Notes under the pieces: generated by a model
What the model was told of the DNA's origin: nothing
What the model saw: the letters and a program-made list of their open reading frames with translations, nothing else
Database searches by the model: none
Shown: piece after piece, positions 33,789 through 36,641 of the stretch
How positions within the stretch are numbered: the first letter of the stretch is position 1
How the letters are laid out: each line of letters begins with the position of its first letter
Made by a program: the position numbers and the translations under genes
From: an uncultured Lachnospiraceae bacterium
GTDB taxonomy: Bacteria > Bacillota > Clostridia > Lachnospirales > Lachnospiraceae
Length of the DNA stretch: 36,641 nt
Reading direction: 5' to 3'
Assembly: GCA_947567595.1 (NCBI GenBank)
Contig: CANOMQ010000041.1
Coordinates: forward strand, 1 to 36,641

Positions 33789-35139
33789 ATTCCTCCAGCG
33801 GTTCTACAATGATATCGCTTAATCCTCCTTCAACATCATAATTCCCCTCATAATATATATTCATTTCTACATTTGTTCTGAATTCAAAATCACCATTTCT
33901 TCCATGTTTATCGAGAACGGCTTCATAAAGTTTTTCTCTGCCATCATTATTCAAAATCGCATTATATGCTTCGCTCCCTATTGTATAACACTGGTATTTT
34001 ATTATACTCAAAGCATCTAATTGGTTTTGAGACAATGTAAGTTCTTCCTTCTCAAAGTCACTTCTAGCTTTTTCGTACAGCGGAGTTATATCCTGAATCA
34101 TTTTTTCAAAACAAATGTCGACCGGAATAACTGTATCCTTCATTAAATTATACTCACTTACTTTATCACTTAGATATCCAGAAATACGGTTATTCCGTTC
34201 AGCATCCTTATAAAATTCTATATCACCTTCCTGTAAACAATCCCCAAATCCAAATGTAACACGACCATCCCCTGCTAAATGAGGTTTAATTCCAATCAAC
34301 TTTCCATCATCTATTACAAGATAACCTTCATCCAAAGAATACGTATTTAGTATTTCCAATTCCATCAATGCTCTCAGAGCTTTTTTAGAAATTCCTCCCT
34401 TCTCTGAAATTAACGCATCCTTATTTGTCAAAACATCCTGCCCTGATGTCAGAGGAATAATCAGCCCTCCCCCTCGTTTGCAAACCAAAACAGAGGTTCT
34501 TGTTATTCCTTCGAAATAACAAACACTATACTCCTCTACATCAGATATACTAAGGTAACTTGACGGTGTAATTGCATTTTCTGTATTTTCCAACGGCATA
34601 TTGTCCCATTCCTCATTCAGCCGCATTAAATACTTGCATACCCCGTTCTTTTTACAGTCCTCCAAATGATCCCGTATATATTTTATCTCTGAAAGGCTGG
34701 AAATCATCTGCGCACAATTGCACTGGAATGGAGTGATATTTACATCTTTCACCGTATCTTTTACAGTGGCATAGGATGCCTTGCCAAGATAAAGGTGATT
34801 CTCCCCAACATTCAAGCGGGTCTGCTTGCGCCCAAATCCATATTTAAACTCAAATTCTGATTCTTTCGGACCTCTATCAAGTTCAATAGGATCATCATTT
34901 GGTATAATAAACGGCTCCAACGTTGCCTGTGTACATGTTAAAAGTGCGCCATTAACAATATATTCATTAAATTTATCACTTTTATTGTATTCCCTGTCCC
35001 ACACCTCGTCAAAGTCCTCTCCTGTCTCGTGACTTTCCATATATTCCTCTTTATGGATTTCCTTTGCCCGGCGCTGTATTTCTTCTATTTGACGCTGTAT
35101 TTCTTCTTCCTGACTTGTTCTTTTTTCCAATTCTCCCAT
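33778..35139 (-). CDS. PAAR-like (DUF4280) tip fused to a GH24-type lysozyme: candidate effector
   Basis: 453 residues from ATG 35139 with GGAGG ten bases upstream. Residues 1-35 form a Glu/Gln-rich helix. A DUF4280 PAAR-like domain spans about 58-235: YIVNGALLTCTQA, VNITPFQCNCAQM and SVLVCKRGGGLIIPLTSGQ. This caps the VgrG trimer. A phage-lysozyme-like domain spans about 262-440: LDEGYL (E271 as likely acid catalyst), GDGRVTFGFGD (T295) and LTLSQNQLDALSIIKYQCY, matching the T4-type E...D...T pattern. It should cleave peptidoglycan after delivery. A VgrG lies 66 bases upstream, and the immunity candidate overlaps its end by 11 bases. Confidence 0.75.
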   Translation of the reverse strand: MGELEKRTSQEEEIQRQIEEIQRRAKEIHKEEYMESHETGEDFDEVWDREYNKSDKFNEYIVNGALLTCTQATLEPFIIPNDDPIELDRGPKESEFEFKYGFGRKQTRLNVGENHLYLGKASYATVKDTVKDVNITPFQCNCAQMISSLSEIKYIRDHLEDCKKNGVCKYLMRLNEEWDNMPLENTENAITPSSYLSISDVEEYSVCYFEGITRTSVLVCKRGGGLIIPLTSGQDVLTNKDALISEKGGISKKALRALMELEILNTYSLDEGYLVIDDGKLIGIKPHLAGDGRVTFGFGDCLQEGDIEFYKDAERNNRISGYLSDKVSEYNLMKDTVIPVDICFEKMIQDITPLYEKARSDFEKEELTLSQNQLDALSIIKYQCYTIGSEAYNAILNNDGREKLYEAVLDKHGRNGDFEFRTNVEMNIYYEGNYDVEGGLSDIIVEPLEEYEE

Positions 35140-35205
35140 AAGTATTCATCCTCCATAATCTTTCGCCATTTACGTTGCCCATAATCATGTCAAACTGTAT
35201 TTTCC

Positions 35206-36612
35206 TTACTGTATCCGAAACTCCCCACCTGTAAATGATATATCATTGCTAAGCGTCATCGTCGTGCTTCCCTGTTTCACCTGAACCTTATCCTCTGCCG
35301 CAATCAACAAAGAGTCCGAGCGGCTGGATACCGTCAAGTTTCCGGCTGCCTGTATCACAATATTCCTGTTGCTGGATATTGTAATGCCCTCTTTATCCTC
35401 CAGCTTTACCATCATTCCCTTATTATTGGTCATCAGAATGGAATCGGGTGTAAACAGTATTTCCTTCCCATATTTCGTTTTGAATGATTTATGGTCCGGC
35501 TTTTGTCTCGCGGCATCTGTTTCTTTATGCACGGCGCTCATAATAAAACAGCACGATTCCTTATCCGGTACATACAGGCGCACGCTGTCCCCGATTTCCG
35601 GCATGCAATACCAGCCTGTACCGTCAGGGGAAGAATAAACGGTTGCATATAAAAACCATTTCTTCCCGTCCGCCGCATTCCACTCATCCTGCTTGATATC
35701 AACCTGAACCTTATCCCTTTGTACCTTTGTTACCACGGCGTCAAAAGAACTGCCTGCCAGATGCTCATGCGGTATCGGAAGGGGCATGCTTCCTGCTTTC
35801 GTCCTGCAGTAATAAGTATGTACGCACTCTCCTTTGTCATACTCCGTTAAAATCTGCATGATAAAATAGTCCTTATCCTGATATGAAATACTGTCGCCAA
35901 GCTGGTAAATTTCCCTGTCCGTTAAAATAAGCTCTGTCATATCTGCTGCCTGCAATGCAGGATTTGCATTTTGCAATTTTTCCATATATTCATTCATATC
36001 AAGTTTTATCCCAAATTTATCTGTCTGTATCGTCCTCCTTATTCCTAATGGCATTCCGATAAAATATCTGACACCCTTTTTCAGGGCGTCCGGCACCAAG
36101 CAGCGCCCTTGTTCCGCGGAAAGACGCTTTAAGAATTCCCAGTCTGTTTCCCCGTACTGTATATATACTTCCTGCGTTTTATCTTTACTGCCTTCCATAC
36201 AGATTACCTTCCCTTGCGGATAGGCGTCTGCCAGCGTCTGATGGATTTGTACGCAGGAGGACGCTTCATTTTGGAATACCCTGAAATGCGGTTTTAAATC
36301 CATTAAGACAGTCCCACTTGTAAGTTCCAGTTCCAAAATCGTCTCATATCCGCGGTGTTCAAACCGGAAATCTGTCACAATTCCATAAAACAAAACCGTA
36401 TGGATAGCATTTTTATCACCATCCATGCCGTTTATCCCTGTTATCTTTACCCATGTTTCATTGCATAGCTCTCCCATATACTGTTCTTCCATATCATTTT
36501 TTATGCTCATGGTTATATAAGCCTTTGCATGTTCGTTTACACTCCGCTTCATTGTAAGCCGATACAGCGCCACATAATGAAAAGGAGTAATGTTAATCTG
36601 TGTTTCTCTCAT
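35206..36612 (-). CDS. VgrG/Pvc8-family spike protein 3 (gpD-like)
   Basis: 468 residues from ATG 36612 with AGGAGG upstream. The N-terminal half has ITPFHYVALYRLTMKRSVNE and the family motif IQYGETDWEFLKRLSAEQG. The OB region is YATVYSSPDGTGWYCMPEIG with SVRLYVPDKE, and the C-terminal repetitive strand region (TPDSILMTNNKGMMVKLEDK) ends SNDISFTGGEFRIQ. The second half closely resembles VgrG 1 at 23966-25363, so the two are recent paralogues. It is directly followed by the PAAR-like/lysozyme gene, so it is the likely carrier spike. Nothing upstream is visible beyond 29 bases; the operon may continue outside the window. Confidence 0.85.
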   Translation of the reverse strand: MRETQINITPFHYVALYRLTMKRSVNEHAKAYITMSIKNDMEEQYMGELCNETWVKITGINGMDGDKNAIHTVLFYGIVTDFRFEHRGYETILELELTSGTVLMDLKPHFRVFQNEASSCVQIHQTLADAYPQGKVICMEGSKDKTQEVYIQYGETDWEFLKRLSAEQGRCLVPDALKKGVRYFIGMPLGIRRTIQTDKFGIKLDMNEYMEKLQNANPALQAADMTELILTDREIYQLGDSISYQDKDYFIMQILTEYDKGECVHTYYCRTKAGSMPLPIPHEHLAGSSFDAVVTKVQRDKVQVDIKQDEWNAADGKKWFLYATVYSSPDGTGWYCMPEIGDSVRLYVPDKESCCFIMSAVHKETDAARQKPDHKSFKTKYGKEILFTPDSILMTNNKGMMVKLEDKEGITISSNRNIVIQAAGNLTVSSRSDSLLIAAEDKVQVKQGSTTMTLSNDISFTGGEFRIQ

Positions 36613-36641
36613 ACTCTCCGCCTCCTGTTTGTATTGTTGAC

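Noticed and set aside
22925-36612. Island as an ordinary prophage
   Set aside because: There are no capsid, terminase, portal, holin or replication genes, three VgrG-type proteins are present, and RHS and immunity genes are not typical phage cargo. A remnant cannot be excluded from this window alone.

Overview
The window looks like a piece of a Firmicutes (Clostridia) chromosome, most probably a gut Lachnospiraceae. The basis is family content: a LytTR regulator with an AgrC-type GHKL kinase, a glycine-repeat surface protein with an InlB-type repeat, a SleB-type wall hydrolase with SH3 domains, a DUF3160 lipoprotein, an AAA-ATPase-like/PD-(D/E)XK protein, FIST-GGDEF remnants, strong AGGAGG ribosome sites and frequent GTG/TTG starts. 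The genus cannot be fixed from sequence alone. No rRNA, tRNA or CRISPR array was recognised.

Bases 1-5422 hold a large secreted surface protein (minus strand) divergent from a two-component system (plus strand). Between them are two back-to-back promoters and a tandem 14-base repeat that looks like a LytTR operator. Bases 5451-12930 hold housekeeping-type surface and signalling genes: a SleB-like hydrolase, a methyl-accepting chemotaxis protein, and an operon of a DUF3160 lipoprotein and an FG-GAP/CapA protein. Bases 13039-16768 hold an ATPase/nuclease-like protein, a SUKH protein, an XRE regulator and a decayed gene. Bases 16765-19808 hold cyclic-di-GMP genes: an intact PAS-GGDEF-EAL protein and a FIST-GGDEF gene broken into three pieces. 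Bases 19906-22790 hold a small alpha/beta hydrolase, a small hypothetical gene, a tiny XRE regulator and a XerC/D-like tyrosine recombinase closed by two terminators.

The most interesting part is 22925-36612, about 13.7 kb with every gene on the minus strand. It reads (in transcription order) VgrG-like spike; PAAR-like/lysozyme fusion; membrane-anchored presumed immunity protein; helical protein; Imm11-like protein; RHS protein with a variable toxin tip; membrane presumed immunity protein; second VgrG; small ORF plus DcrB/DUF1795 (Eag-chaperone-like) protein; unknown protein; third VgrG; second helical protein; second Imm11-like protein. These are the spike, tip, effector, adaptor and immunity parts of a contractile injection system (type VI/extracellular CIS-like) in a Firmicute. 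No sheath, tube, baseplate or ATPase is present in the window, so this is either an effector island serving an apparatus elsewhere or one end of a larger locus that continues past base 36641.

Within this island, effector tips and immunity genes are visibly more AT-rich than the VgrG and RHS-core genes, and the helical/Imm11-like pair occurs twice. Both facts fit modular exchange of effector cassettes on a conserved delivery chassis.
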